A stretch of 64,000 nt of DNA, taken from positions 1,798,001 to 1,862,000 of the forward strand of contig NZ_CP116871.1 of assembly GCF_031885415.1 (NCBI RefSeq), given 5' to 3'. A program made the translations under genes and the position numbers. This document shows, one piece after another, positions 28,333-37,484 of this stretch. Position 1 is the first letter of the stretch; every line of letters begins with the position of its first letter. The stretch is from Microbacterium forte. GTDB lineage: Bacteria > Actinomycetota > Actinomycetes > Actinomycetales > Microbacteriaceae. The notes below the pieces were generated by a model that did not search any database, was not told the DNA's origin, and saw only the letters and a list, made by a program, of their open reading frames with translations.

Positions 28333-28925
28333 AGGCCCGTCCGGCGGGTCTCGGCGACGGCGATCAGGGTGTCGCGCAGCGCCTCGGCGGCAGCCTGGGC
28401 GAGTCCGGGGATCTGCACGCCTGTCGTCGCGGCGGCGGTGACCATCTTGAGCTGCGAGACGCCGAAGGCCCGGTCGAGGGGCCCCTGCGTGATGTCGACG
28501 AGCTGCATGCGGCCGTACGGCACCGCGATCATGCGCTGCCAGAGGATGCCCTTGCGGAAGACGATGTCGTCGTCGCGGAGCATGTACCCGATCGCCTTGG
28601 CCTGCCGGGGGAGGATCACCAGCGTGATCAGGGTGATGAGCACGATGACGCCTGCCGGGATCCACACCCAGGTCTGGTCGAGCACCAGCGCCAGCACGAG
28701 GGCGGCCGCCAGCACGAACGCGACGAAGATCAGATTCTGAAGGACCTGCGAGACCACGTAGCGCGGCGAGATCTGATGCCAGGTGCCGTCGAGCTCCAGC
28801 CTCGCCTCGTTGCGCACGGTGCGCAGCTGCGAGTAGGTGCCCTGGTCGAGGGCAGCGAGATCGGTGACCTCCGTCGAACTAAGCGGTGCCGGGGTCCCCG
28901 GCTCGATCTCTGGGTTCTGAGTCAT
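28329..28925 (-). CDS. PH-domain (YdbS-like) membrane protein
   Basis: A 198-residue protein with two adjacent transmembrane helices (about 60-105) followed by a bacterial PH domain (DDDIVFRKGILWQRMIAVPYGRMQLVDITQGPLDRAFG). It is the short partner of the larger PH-domain protein encoded next, and they overlap by 4 bp. Its start lies 47 bp inside the DUF3180 gene. Function is unknown beyond membrane association. Confidence 0.85.
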   Translation of the reverse strand: MTQNPEIEPGTPAPLSSTEVTDLAALDQGTYSQLRTVRNEARLELDGTWHQISPRYVVSQVLQNLIFVAFVLAAALVLALVLDQTWVWIPAGVIVLITLITLVILPRQAKAIGYMLRDDDIVFRKGILWQRMIAVPYGRMQLVDITQGPLDRAFGVSQLKMVTAAATTGVQIPGLAQAAAEALRDTLIAVAETRRTGL

Positions 28926-29358
28926 CAGGATCCTTCGGCAGGGTGCAGAACTGTTCGGCGATGAGCGCGACGACCGCGAGCACGATCGCGCTTCCGATCA
29001 GTGCCACCATCGCCACAGTCGACCCTACCGGGGGATCGATCGGCCTGGAGAAAAGGAACGCCAGCAGCCCCGCACCGAACCCGGCCATGATCGCCCCGAC
29101 CAGGCTCGATGCGCGGGCGAGCGTCACCGCACGGGTCGCGCGGAACGGATCGATGCGGATGCCGTTGCGAACGCTCGCACGCACCGGCCAGGCGACCCCC
29201 AGCGAGGCCCCGGCGATGAGCAGCAGCAAGACGGGCAGGAGCAGCGACGGTGTGAAGGTCGTGCGGCCCATCGCCGTCAGCATGTGGTCGAGGACGAAGC
29301 CCCCGGCCGCGGCGAGCACGGCGAGGACCGCGAGGAGTCCGAGGGAGGTGCGCTTCAT
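28879..29358 (-). CDS. DUF3180 membrane protein
   Basis: A 159-residue protein with four predicted transmembrane helices (about 7-28, 38-60, 83-105, 113-135). It is found in actinobacteria directly after folK, as here, where the start overlaps folK by 4 bp. The hydrophilic tail (DPDDSEPRDRAGDPGTA) overlaps the first codons of the next gene by 47 bp in another frame. Function is unknown. Confidence 0.85.
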   Translation of the reverse strand: MKRTSLGLLAVLAVLAAAGGFVLDHMLTAMGRTTFTPSLLLPVLLLLIAGASLGVAWPVRASVRNGIRIDPFRATRAVTLARASSLVGAIMAGFGAGLLAFLFSRPIDPPVGSTVAMVALIGSAIVLAVVALIAEQFCTLPKDPDDSEPRDRAGDPGTA

Positions 29359-29894
29359 GAGTGCTCCCGGCGACGCAGCCCGGCGACGAGCTCGGCCACG
29401 CGACCTCTGCCTGGCAGCACGGCGTCACTGTCGAGCTCGAGCCACGGTTCGAGCACGAACAGCCGCTCGAAGGCACGAGGGTGCGGCAGCTGCAGACCAT
29501 CGCCGTCGGCCGACTCGTCGCCGTATGCGATCAGGTCGAGGTCGAGGGTTCGATCGCCCCAGCGCTCATGGCGCTCACGTCCGTGCTCGTCCTCGATCGC
29601 GTGCAGCATGCCGAGCAGGATCGACGGGGCGAGGCGCGTGGTCACCAGCGCGACCGCGTTCACGTATCCGGGGGCCTCCGGATCAGGCCCATCGAGCCGC
29701 AGCGCCACCGTCTCGAACAGCGACGACAGGCGCACGTCTCTGACCAGCGGCAGCCGCGCGATGCGCTCGGCTGCGGCGCGGATCGTGTCCTCGCGATCGC
29801 CGAGGTTCGCGCCGAAGGCGACGACGGCCACGGCCTCCTCCCGCCCGGGTCGGGGGCCGGGCAGGCTCGGCGGGTTGGCCAGGTTGCGACTCAT
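29355..29894 (-). CDS. folK: 2-amino-4-hydroxy-6-hydroxymethyldihydropteridine pyrophosphokinase
   Basis: A 179-residue HPPK that transfers pyrophosphate from ATP to 6-hydroxymethyl-7,8-dihydropterin in folate synthesis. The opening ALGANLGD-type motif reads VAFGANLGDREDTIRAA, and the signature RWGDRTLDLDLIAYG is the family hallmark with its two Asp Mg ligands. LPHPRAFERLFVLEPW follows. It overlaps folB by 4 bp and DUF3180 by 4 bp. Confidence 0.96.
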   Translation of the reverse strand: MSRNLANPPSLPGPRPGREEAVAVVAFGANLGDREDTIRAAAERIARLPLVRDVRLSSLFETVALRLDGPDPEAPGYVNAVALVTTRLAPSILLGMLHAIEDEHGRERHERWGDRTLDLDLIAYGDESADGDGLQLPHPRAFERLFVLEPWLELDSDAVLPGRGRVAELVAGLRRREHS

Positions 29895-30283
29895 CGCGAT
29901 GCCTCCTCGGCGGATCGCTGCCGCGCCCGGCGCACCGTGACGGCGACATCGGAGAACGTGAGCGGGATCGGGGCGTGCGGCTTGTGCACGGTGACGGTGA
30001 CCGAGTGCACCCGGGGGTCGGTGAGCGCGACTGCGGCGATGCGCTCCGCGAGCGTCTCGATGAGGTTCACCGGCTCGCCCGCGACGACCTCGGCGACCTT
30101 CTCTGCGAGCTCTCCGTAGTGCACGGTGTCGGCCACATCGTCCGATGCCGCGGCGTCGTTCAGCGGCATCCTGAGGCGAAGGTCGATCGTGAACTCCTGG
30201 CCGTTCTCACGCTCGTGGTCGTAGACGCCGTGCCGACCGAACACGGTGAGTCCTGTCAGGGCGATCTCGTCGAGGACATCCAT
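29891..30283 (-). CDS. folB: Dihydroneopterin aldolase
   Basis: A 130-residue folate enzyme that converts dihydroneopterin to hydroxymethyldihydropterin. FGRHGVYDHERENGQEF holds the conserved Tyr/Glu-containing active-site loop. DTVHYGELAEKV and NLIETLAERIA are typical, with the catalytic Lys in TVHKPHAPIPL. The ATG at 30283 follows GAAGTAGGA, which decides the start. Four bp separate it from folP. Confidence 0.95.
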   Translation of the reverse strand: MDVLDEIALTGLTVFGRHGVYDHERENGQEFTIDLRLRMPLNDAAASDDVADTVHYGELAEKVAEVVAGEPVNLIETLAERIAAVALTDPRVHSVTVTVHKPHAPIPLTFSDVAVTVRRARQRSAEEASR

Positions 30284-30287
30284 GGTC

Positions 30288-31091
30288 CTACTTCCCCTCC
30301 CAGGCGTGCACGATGGCGAGAGCATCACGGGTGGCACCGACATCGTGCACCCGCACGGCCCACACCCCCGCCCGCGCGGCCAACGCGCTGGTGACGGCGG
30401 TCGCGAGATCGCGCCGCGCTTCCGAGACCTCCTCGGGGTTCACTCCGATGGTCTCCGCGAGGAATCGCTTGCGTGACGTGCCGATGAGCACGCGCGGGCC
30501 GAGCGCGACGATCTCGTCGAGTCCGCGCAGGACGCCCCAGTTCTGTCCGCCTCGCTTCGAGAACCCGATGCCCGGATCGAGGATCAGCCGCGACGGCGCG
30601 ATCCCCGATGCCGCGGCCTCGCCCATCCGCTCCTGGAGCTCCCCCGCCACCTCGCGAGCAGTCCGACGGTAGATGGCGTTCGCATACATGTCTTCAGGGC
30701 TGTCGCGCCAGTGACCGATCGCGTAGTCGGCGCCGGATTCTGCGACCGCCGCGAGCATCTCGGGGTCGGCCAGTCCACCGGAGACATCGTTGACGATCCG
30801 TGCCCCCGCACGCACGGCTGCCGCGGCGGTGGAGGCGTTGATGGTGTCGATGCTCACGGGCGCTCCGGCAGCGACGAGGCGCTCGATGACCGGGAGCACG
30901 CGCTCCTGCTCGACCTCGACTCCCACCCGCTCGGCGCCGGGCCTGGTCGACTCGCCGCCGACGTCGAGCACGCTGGCTCCGTCGGCCCGCAGCCGCAGGC
31001 CGTGCTCGACTGCCCGATCGACGTCGAGATAGCGGCCGCCGTCGCTGAACGAGTCGGGCGTGACGTTGACGATGCCCCAGATGCCTGTCAT
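30288..31091 (-). CDS. folP: Dihydropteroate synthase
   Basis: A 267-residue TIM-barrel enzyme that joins p-aminobenzoate to the pterin, the sulfonamide target. Motifs: GIVNVTPDSFSDGG (residues 5-18), DVGGESTRPGA, SIDTINAS, NDVSGG, LILDPGIGFSKR and IGTSRKRFL. ATG overlaps the folE stop (ATGA). Ordinary chromosomal folP, with no sign of transfer. Confidence 0.97.
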   Translation of the reverse strand: MTGIWGIVNVTPDSFSDGGRYLDVDRAVEHGLRLRADGASVLDVGGESTRPGAERVGVEVEQERVLPVIERLVAAGAPVSIDTINASTAAAAVRAGARIVNDVSGGLADPEMLAAVAESGADYAIGHWRDSPEDMYANAIYRRTAREVAGELQERMGEAAASGIAPSRLILDPGIGFSKRGGQNWGVLRGLDEIVALGPRVLIGTSRKRFLAETIGVNPEEVSEARRDLATAVTSALAARAGVWAVRVHDVGATRDALAIVHAWEGK

Positions 31092-31693
31092 CCGTGCGCC
31101 ATCCCCGAGCCCGACGCCCCGATCAGCGCGATGAGCTCGGCCCGTGCGATCGGTTCGGTGTACTCGCCCCGGGCGGCGATCGTGAGCGTCGAGGCCTCCG
31201 GCTGTCGTCCGCCGCGCATGGTCACGCAGCCGTGGCTCGCGTCGAGCACCACGAGCACGCCACGGGTGTCGAGATGCTCGGCGATCGTGTCGGCGATCTG
31301 CTCGCCCAGGCGCTCCTGCACCTGAGGGCGACCGGCGAGGATCTCGACCACGCGCACGAGCGCCCCGAGTCCGACGACCTGCTCCCCCGGCAGATAGGCG
31401 ATGTGCGCACGCCCGACGAACGGCAGCAGGTGGTGCTCGCACACCGACCGGAAGCGGATGTCCCTCAGCAGCACGGCACCCGACGGGAGGGTGTCGGGAG
31501 CAGGACCTCGAGCGACGCTGATCGTGTGCGCGAGAGGAGCCGCCGGGTCCTCTCCCACGCCCGAGAAGAACTCCGCATAGAGATCGCCCAAGCGGGTCGG
31601 TGTCTGCTTCAGTCCCGGACGATCAGGGTCTTCGCCGATCGCCTCGAGCAGTTCCCTGGTGAGCCGTTCGACACGCGCGCGGTCGACAGACAC
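31088..31693 (-). CDS. folE: GTP cyclohydrolase I
   Basis: A 201-residue enzyme that opens GTP to form dihydroneopterin triphosphate, the first folate step. The Zn ligands are Cys85 and His88 in SVCEHHLLPF and Cys156 in ASHGCVTMRGG. QERLGEQIADTIAEHL is the conserved oligomerisation helix. GTG start, 3 bp after ftsH. First enzyme of the folE-folP-folB-folK operon. Confidence 0.97.
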   Translation of the reverse strand: MSVDRARVERLTRELLEAIGEDPDRPGLKQTPTRLGDLYAEFFSGVGEDPAAPLAHTISVARGPAPDTLPSGAVLLRDIRFRSVCEHHLLPFVGRAHIAYLPGEQVVGLGALVRVVEILAGRPQVQERLGEQIADTIAEHLDTRGVLVVLDASHGCVTMRGGRQPEASTLTIAARGEYTEPIARAELIALIGASGSGMAHG

Positions 31694-31696
31694 GGG

Positions 31697-33697
31697 TCAG
31701 GCCGTCGCGGGTCGAGCCTGGCCGGCTCCCGCCGATCCGGGCTGCGTGCGGGGAGCCGAAGTGGGCGCTTCGACCGAAGCCACCAGCGAGACGTCCTTCT
31801 TCGGGACCTCGATCGGAGGCCGCTCCGAGACGGGGCGGTCCTCGCTCGAGAGCCACAGCGGACGCTCGGGGAGCTTCTTCACCTCGGTGAAGATCTCCGC
31901 GATCTGGTTGTGATCGAGGGTCTCCTCCTCGAGCAGCGACAGGGCGAGGCGATCGAGGATGTCACGGTTGGCGCTGATGACCTCGTAGGCCTCGTTGTGA
32001 GCCTGCTCGATGAGCGCGCGCACCTCTGCGTCCACCCGCTCGGCAACCCTCTCCGAGTACTCGCGTCCCCTGCCCATGTCGCGACCGGCGAAGGGCTCGC
32101 CGCCCTCGCTGCCGAGCTTGACCGGTCCGACCTGGGTGGTCATGCCGTACTCGAGCACCATCTTGCGAGCGATCGACGTCGCCTTCTCGATGTCGTTCGA
32201 GGCGCCGGTGGTCGGGTCGTGGAACACGATCTCCTCAGCGACGCGACCGCCCATGGCGTAGGTCAACTGGTCCTGCAGCTCGTTGCGGGTGATGGAGTAC
32301 TTGTCGTCGAGCGGCAGCACCATCGTGTAGCCGAGAGCCTTGCCTCGGGGCAGGATCGTGATCTTCGTGACGGGGTCGGTGTAGTTCATCGCCGCGGCAG
32401 CGAGAGCGTGACCGCCCTCGTGGTACGCGGTGATGAGCTTCTCCTTGTCCTTCATCACGCGGGTGCGACGCTGGGGGCCCGCGATCACGCGGTCGATGGC
32501 CTCGTCGAGCGCACGGTTGTCGACCAGCTGCGCGTTCGAGCGAGCGGTCAGCAGTGCGGCCTCGTTGAGGACGTTCGCGAGATCCGCTCCGGTGAAGCCG
32601 GGGGTCTTGCGGGCGACGACCTCGAGGTCGACGCTCTTCGACAGCGGCTTGCCCTTGCTGTGCACCTCGAGGATCTTCTGGCGCCCGCGCAGGTCGGGGG
32701 CGTCGACGCCGATCTGGCGGTCGAAGCGGCCGGGGCGCAGGAGAGCCGGGTCGAGGATGTCGGGGCGGTTGGTCGCCGCGATCACGATGACGTTCGCGTT
32801 CGGGTCGAAGCCGTCCATCTCGACGAGCATCTGGTTGAGCGTCTGCTCGCGCTCGTCGTTCCCGCCGCCCATGCCGGCGCCGCGGTGGCGACCGACGGCG
32901 TCGATCTCATCGATGAAGATGATCGCCGGCGCGTTCTCCTTGGCCTGGTTGAACAGGTCACGGACGCGGGAGGCGCCGACACCGACGAACATCTCGACGA
33001 AGTCAGAACCCGAGATCGAGTAGAACGGGGCACCGGCCTCTCCGGCGACGGCGCGGGCGAGCAGCGTCTTTCCGGTTCCTGGAGGGCCGTACAGCAGCAC
33101 GCCCTTCGGGATGCGGGCGCCGATGGCCTGGAACTTGGCCGGGTCCTGCAGGAACTCCTTGATCTCGTGGAGCTCCTCGATCGCCTCGTCTGCACCCGCG
33201 ACGTCGGCGAAGGTGACCGTCGGCGTCTCCTTGTTGACGAGCTTCGCCTTGGACTTGCCGAACTGCATGACCTTGCTGCCGCCGCCCTGCATCGACGAGA
33301 GCAGCCACCAGAACAGCAGGCCGAGCAGCACGAGGGGAAGAAGAAGGGAGAGGATGCCGTCGAACCACGTCGCGCGCGGCACGGCGTCGTTGAAGCCGTC
33401 CTTCGGTTCGGCGGCGTTGATCGCCGAGACGACCTCTTCGGCGCGCGCCTCGACGTAGTAGAACTGGACGTTCTCCGAGCCCTCGAACGCCTTCGACAGG
33501 GTCATGTCGACGCGCTGGTCTCCGTCGGTGTTCACGACCTCGGTGACCGTCTTGCCGGAGAGCAGCTCCAGACCCTCCTGGGTCGTGATCTGCTTCGGCG
33601 CGCCGAGGTTCGAGATCAGCAGGAAGCCGCCGAACAGCAGCAGACCGATCAGAGCGACGTAGATCAGCGGATTCCGAGTGAGCTTCTTGACATCCAT
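31697..33697 (-). CDS. ftsH: ATP-dependent zinc metalloprotease FtsH
   Basis: A 666-residue membrane AAA+ protease. Two N-terminal helices (about 11-30 and 113-133) flank an extracytoplasmic domain. The AAA domain has Walker A GPPGTGKT (204-211), Walker [12 protein letters not shown] and the SRH in [14 protein letters not shown]. The Zn site HEGGH is at 426-430. The C-terminal tail is Pro/Ala-rich. It degrades misfolded membrane proteins and regulators. A -10 (TACGCT) lies close to the start, giving a leader of about 3 bases. Confidence 0.97.
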   Translation of the reverse strand: MDVKKLTRNPLIYVALIGLLLFGGFLLISNLGAPKQITTQEGLELLSGKTVTEVVNTDGDQRVDMTLSKAFEGSENVQFYYVEARAEEVVSAINAAEPKDGFNDAVPRATWFDGILSLLLPLVLLGLLFWWLLSSMQGGGSKVMQFGKSKAKLVNKETPTVTFADVAGADEAIEELHEIKEFLQDPAKFQAIGARIPKGVLLYGPPGTGKTLLARAVAGEAGAPFYSISGSDFVEMFVGVGASRVRDLFNQAKENAPAIIFIDEIDAVGRHRGAGMGGGNDEREQTLNQMLVEMDGFDPNANVIVIAATNRPDILDPALLRPGRFDRQIGVDAPDLRGRQKILEVHSKGKPLSKSVDLEVVARKTPGFTGADLANVLNEAALLTARSNAQLVDNRALDEAIDRVIAGPQRRTRVMKDKEKLITAYHEGGHALAAAAMNYTDPVTKITILPRGKALGYTMVLPLDDKYSITRNELQDQLTYAMGGRVAEEIVFHDPTTGASNDIEKATSIARKMVLEYGMTTQVGPVKLGSEGGEPFAGRDMGRGREYSERVAERVDAEVRALIEQAHNEAYEVISANRDILDRLALSLLEEETLDHNQIAEIFTEVKKLPERPLWLSSEDRPVSERPPIEVPKKDVSLVASVEAPTSAPRTQPGSAGAGQARPATA

Positions 33698-33778
33698 GGT
33701 CGGATCAGCGTATCGCGCGGGCCCTAGGTGGCCGCTGTGCGTTCACCCACGGCGTAGCGGTGCGCCCCGAGCAGCCGA

Positions 33779-34330
33779 TCAGCTGTAGACGTGGGGAGCG
33801 AGCACCGCGACATCGCGCAGGTTGCGGTAACGCTCGTCGTAGTCGAGGCCGTAGCCGACGACGAAGTCGGTGGGGATGTCGAAGCCGACGTACTTGCAGT
33901 CGATGACGACCTTCGCGGCCTCCGGCTTGCGCAGCAGTGCGAGCACCTCGATCGACTCCGCACCGCGCGACTCGAAGTTCTCGAGCAGCCAGCTGAGGGT
34001 GAGGCCCGAGTCGATGATGTCCTCGACGATCAGCACATGCTTGCCGTTCAGGTCGGTGTCGAGGTCCTTGCGGATCTGCACCACGCCGCTCGACTTGGTG
34101 CTCGCGCCGTAGCTCGAGACCGCCATCCAGTCCATCGGGGCGTGGAAGGGGAGAGCACGTGCGAAGTCGGCCATGACCATGACCGCGCCCTTGAGCACGC
34201 CGACGAGGATGATCTCCTTGCCCTCGTAGTCGGCCGCGACCCGAGTTGCGAGCTCATCGAGCTTGGCGATGATCTCCTCCTCTGTGACGAGGATCTGAGC
34301 AAGGTCGTCCTGGATCTCCGCGGCGCGCAT
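33779..34330 (-). CDS. hpt: Hypoxanthine phosphoribosyltransferase
   Basis: A 183-residue purine-salvage enzyme. The PRPP loop VLIVEDIIDSGLTL and the upstream VGVLKGAVMVMADFARAL are typical of HPRT. GLDYDERYRNLRDVAVLAP closes the protein. It converts hypoxanthine or guanine with PRPP into IMP or GMP. Leaderless start is indicated by TAAAAT (34337-34342) 7 bases upstream. In many actinobacteria it directly follows tilS; here a DUF937 gene on the opposite strand lies between. Confidence 0.95.
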   Translation of the reverse strand: MRAAEIQDDLAQILVTEEEIIAKLDELATRVAADYEGKEIILVGVLKGAVMVMADFARALPFHAPMDWMAVSSYGASTKSSGVVQIRKDLDTDLNGKHVLIVEDIIDSGLTLSWLLENFESRGAESIEVLALLRKPEAAKVVIDCKYVGFDIPTDFVVGYGLDYDERYRNLRDVAVLAPHVYS

Positions 34331-34469
34331 GGATTGATTTTAGGTGACGCACCGGCATGGTCCCGCACAGGATCCGCAGATCGTCCACCAGAATTCCGGG
34401 TACAGGTCCGGCATCCGCACTACTGTGGCGCTTGAACGGGCGTGGGCCCGCAGACGGAAGGATTCACCC

Positions 34470-35061
34470 ATGGCACTCGACGACATCCTCACGCAGGTCC
34501 CGATCGACGACATCGCCGCGAAGCTCGGAGTCCCCCCCCGACGTCGCCAAAGAGGCAGTCGAACAGGGCGGCGCCGTGCTGCTCGGCGGCCTCGCCAAGA
34601 ACGCGTCCACCGCGGAGGGCTCTGCGGCGATCGAGAACGCTCTGAAGCGCCACCAGGGCAAGGCCGGGGCGGCGAAGGTAGACGACATCGATCAGGCCGA
34701 TGGCGGCAAGATCGTCGCGCACATCCTCGGCGACGACGAGAAGCAGGTCACCGAGAAGCTGACGGAGTCGAAGGAGACCGCCGGCATCGACTTCGGCAAG
34801 CTCCTCCCGATCCTCGCCCCGATCGTGATGGGCCTGATCGCCAACGCCACGAAGGACAAGTCCGCGAAGCCCGACGCTGCAGAGACGCAGTCGGGTGGCG
34901 GCGGCATCGGCGATGTGATCGGCGGGATCCTCGGCGGCGGCAGCTCGTCGGGCGGCGGCGGCATCGGCGACCTGCTCGGCGGCATCCTCGGCGGCGGAAA
35001 GTCCTCGGGTGGCGGCGGCATCGGAGACCTGCTCGGCGGCCTGCTCGGCGGCAAGAAGTAG
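34470..35061 (+). pseudogene. DUF937-family protein with a frameshift in a C8 run
   Basis: The start ATG (34470), with GGAAGGA upstream, opens MALDDILTQVPIDDIAAKLGV. The frame then breaks at eight consecutive C (34532-34539). Removing one C restores VPPDVAKEAVEQGGAVLLGGL and a continuous 196-residue DUF937 protein. This has a central hydrophobic stretch (LLPILAPIVMGLIANAT) and three near-identical Gly-rich C-terminal repeats (GGGGIGDLLGGILGGG type). A sequencing error, a real mutation, phase variation or recoding could explain it. It sits between tilS and hpt on the opposite strand. A -10 (TACTGT) is at 34421-34426. Confidence 0.8.
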
Positions 35062-35080
35062 CAGCGGCCCCCGCCTGACC

Positions 35081-35121
35081 AGAACCCCTGCGGCCCCCGA
35101 GGACGGGACCGCAGGGGTTCT
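35081..35121. terminator. Strong bidirectional terminator
   Basis: AGAACCCCTGCGG (35081-35093) pairs perfectly over 13 bp with CCGCAGGGGTTCT (35109-35121), between the convergent DUF937 and tilS genes. Confidence 0.85.
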
Positions 35122-35152
35122 CTCGTCGCTGCGGGTCGCGGGATGCTGCGAC

Positions 35153-36139
35153 TCAGCGCGCGGTGAAGACGATGCGTCCGCCCACCCGGGCCGCCGAGCA
35201 CGACGGCAGGTCGATGGGTCCCTGACCCGCCCAGTCCGTGGCGAGCCGCGCGACCTCGAGAGTCTGCAGGCGCGTCAGGCTCACCCCGAACTCGCTGTCG
35301 ACCACCAGTCGGATGATCCGATTGCGCAGAGCCGCCGGATTGGCGGCGAGAGCGGCGACGCTGACCGAGATCCCTGCCTCGGCATGCTCGACGATGTCCT
35401 CGATCGTCTCGTGGATCATCTCGTCGAACGCCTCGGCGTCTTCCCGCAGCTGTTCGGCCGTGCGCGCCAGAGCCTCGGCGATGCCGGGGCCGAGTTCCGC
35501 TTCGAGCACCGGCAGCACGCGGTCGCGCACACGCACCCGCGCGAATCGCTGGTCTGCGTTGTGCGGGTCGTCCCAGACCTCGAGGTCGGATGCCGTGCAG
35601 CACGCTCGTGTGGTCTCGCGCCGCACCGCGAGCAACGGCCGCACCCAGCGCAGCCCGTCGTCGTCTTCGCGCACCGGCGCCATCCCCTGCAGGCTCGCCG
35701 CCCCGGATCCGCGGGCGAGACCGAGCAGCACCGTCTCGGCCTGGTCGTCGAGCGTGTGTCCGAGCAGCACGGCTGAAGCGCCGGCATCCGCGGCAGCGTC
35801 CTTCAGCACCCGATACCGCGCGTCGCGGGCCGCGGCCTCCGGACCGCCGTCCTCGCCCACCTCGACCCGGACGATGAGAGCGTCGAGCCCCAGCGCCGCC
35901 GCCGTTCGCGCGGCGCGTGCGGCGACAGCATCCGATCCGTCCTGAAGACCGTGGTCGACCGTGAGACTCCCCGCTCGGAGTCCGAGCTTGGGGGCTTCGA
36001 ACGCGGTCGCCGCGGCGAGCGCGAGCGAGTCCGCTCCCCCGGAGAGAGCGACGACGACGGTCGATCCCGCGGGCAGATCGGCGAGCGCGGTGCGCACGGC
36101 GAGGCGGATCTCGGCGATGGCGGGTGATAGCGACGGCAC
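35153..36139 (-). CDS. tilS: tRNA(Ile)-lysidine synthase
   Basis: A 328-residue N-type ATP pyrophosphatase that modifies C34 of tRNA-Ile(CAU) to lysidine. The PP-loop SGGADS is at 33-38, and GHTLDDQAETVLLGLARGSG and the following region are typical. A shorter C-terminus than E. coli TilS is normal for actinobacteria. GTG at 36139 is preferred over GTG at 36157 because TACCGT (36146-36151) lies exactly 7 bases upstream, indicating a leaderless mRNA. Confidence 0.92.
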   Translation of the reverse strand: MPSLSPAIAEIRLAVRTALADLPAGSTVVVALSGGADSLALAAATAFEAPKLGLRAGSLTVDHGLQDGSDAVAARAARTAAALGLDALIVRVEVGEDGGPEAAARDARYRVLKDAAADAGASAVLLGHTLDDQAETVLLGLARGSGAASLQGMAPVREDDDGLRWVRPLLAVRRETTRACCTASDLEVWDDPHNADQRFARVRVRDRVLPVLEAELGPGIAEALARTAEQLREDAEAFDEMIHETIEDIVEHAEAGISVSVAALAANPAALRNRIIRLVVDSEFGVSLTRLQTLEVARLATDWAGQGPIDLPSCSAARVGGRIVFTAR

Positions 36140-36216
36140 AGACCAACGGTAGATCACGAGGATGGATCGCCGCGCAGGTCTCGCGCTCTGCGGGCTCTGC
36201 GTCCTAACCTGGCGCC

Positions 36217-36876
36217 GTGACGGATCACCCAGTGCGTTTCAGGGCAGTGCGGTTCAGGACAGAGCGGTTCAAGGCGTTCGTCGATGCCGTCGTCGCGATC
36301 GCGATGACTCTGCTGATCCTTCCGCTCATGGAATCCGTGTCCGAGGCCGCCTCCGGCACGCTCAGCACGGCCGAGTTCTTCGTCGAGCATTCGGGTCAGC
36401 TGCTGAGCTTCGGGCTGAGCTTCGTCCTCATCGCGACGTTCTGGATGGGCCACCATCGGCAGTACCGCGACGTCGAGTGGGTCACGGGCCCGCTGCTCTG
36501 GATCAACATCGCCTGGATGGCGACGATCGTCTGGCTGCCCGTGCCGACCGCGATGATCGGACAGATGGAGACCGACTCTCTGCAGCCGGTTGTCTACATC
36601 GGCACGCTGATCCTCACGCAGATCACGACCCTGGCTGGGTGGCTCTATCTGCTGCGTCATCCCGACTTCACGACGACGCCGGTCGACGTTCTGCGAGCTG
36701 GCGTGATCGGCGACCTCGCCGCGATCATCCTGTTCCTGATCGCCCTCGCGATCGCGGTGTTCGTGCCGTCGCTCGGCTACGCCGGGCTCCTCGTGCTGCT
36801 GCTGACAGGGGTCGTGACGACGCTGCTGAGCCGGGCGTCGCGGCAGGCGCCCAGGCCATCCACCGGCCGCGGGTAG
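36217..36876 (+). CDS. TMEM175/DUF1211-family membrane protein
   Basis: A 219-residue protein with six predicted helices. The first helix begins with RFKAFVDAVVAIAMTLLIL, matching the family motif RxxxFSD...AI..TLL, but the Ser is Val22. Bacterial TMEM175 proteins are tetrameric potassium channels, so a potassium-leak role is likely. The GTG start is supported by TAACCT (36205-36210), 7 bases upstream. Divergent from tilS, with ppa 43 bp downstream. Confidence 0.85.
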   Translation: MTDHPVRFRAVRFRTERFKAFVDAVVAIAMTLLILPLMESVSEAASGTLSTAEFFVEHSGQLLSFGLSFVLIATFWMGHHRQYRDVEWVTGPLLWINIAWMATIVWLPVPTAMIGQMETDSLQPVVYIGTLILTQITTLAGWLYLLRHPDFTTTPVDVLRAGVIGDLAAIILFLIALAIAVFVPSLGYAGLLVLLLTGVVTTLLSRASRQAPRPSTGRG

Positions 36877-36919
36877 GCTAGTGCGCGGCATCCAACCGTC
36901 ATTTCTGAGGAGCACACGC

Positions 36920-37411
36920 ATGGGCGCACACGACGCCGTCATCGAGATCCCGCGCGGCAGCCGCGTGAAGTACGAGGTCGACCACGAGACCGGACGAGTG
37001 CACCTCGACCGCGTGCTCTACACGACCTTCGGGTACCCCGCCGACTACGGCTACTTCGACAACACCCTCGGAGAGGACGGCGACCCACTCGACGTGCTCG
37101 TGCTTCTCGACCACGCGATCTACCCCGGCGTCGTCGTCGAGGTGCGACCCGTCGCCGTGCTCAAGATGAGCGACGAGGCCGGCGGAGACGACAAGCTCGT
37201 CGCCGTGCTGTCGAAGGACCCCCGTTGGGCACACATCCAGGACATCGGCGACGTCGCCGAGTTCACCAAGAAGGAGATCGAGCACTTCTTCGAGCACTAC
37301 AAGGACCTCGAGCCCAACAAGTGGGTCAAGGTCGACGCGTGGGGCGACGCCGCAGAGGCGCAGCGCATCCTCGACGAGGCGATCGTCCGCTTCGGCGAGC
37401 AGGGTCACTGA
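36920..37411 (+). CDS. ppa: Inorganic pyrophosphatase
   Basis: A 163-residue family I soluble pyrophosphatase, hydrolysing PPi from biosynthesis to phosphate. The signature EDGDPLDVLVL gives the Mg-binding Asp53, Asp55 and Asp58. VKYEVDHETG and FFEHYKDLEPNKWVKV are also characteristic. The ATG has GAGGAG upstream; a -10 (TAGGCT) overlaps the end of the preceding gene. Followed by a strong terminator. Confidence 0.97.
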   Translation: MGAHDAVIEIPRGSRVKYEVDHETGRVHLDRVLYTTFGYPADYGYFDNTLGEDGDPLDVLVLLDHAIYPGVVVEVRPVAVLKMSDEAGGDDKLVAVLSKDPRWAHIQDIGDVAEFTKKEIEHFFEHYKDLEPNKWVKVDAWGDAAEAQRILDEAIVRFGEQGH

Positions 37412-37423
37412 CCCCTCGCTGCA

Positions 37424-37470
37424 ACGAGGAAGACCCCCGGATCCGCACAGCGGTCGGGGGTCTTCCTCGT
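37424..37470. terminator. Bidirectional terminator
   Basis: ACGAGGAAGACCCCCG (37424-37439) pairs perfectly over 16 bp with CGGGGGTCTTCCTCGT (37455-37470), between convergent ppa and M23 genes. Confidence 0.88.
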
Positions 37471-37484
37471 CGTGGACGCGGAAC

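Noticed and set aside
31094..33727. An 877-codon open frame on the plus strand
   Set aside because: Antisense to folE and ftsH, which are unmistakable. Composition (His/Arg/Asp/Val-rich, no motifs) is that of a reverse-frame shadow.
34343..35078. An intact plus-strand protein reading through the C8 run in a single frame
   Set aside because: After the run this frame becomes Arg/Gly-rich and unlike DUF937 proteins, whereas the other frame continues the family sequence. Two-frame interpretation with a frameshift is better supported.
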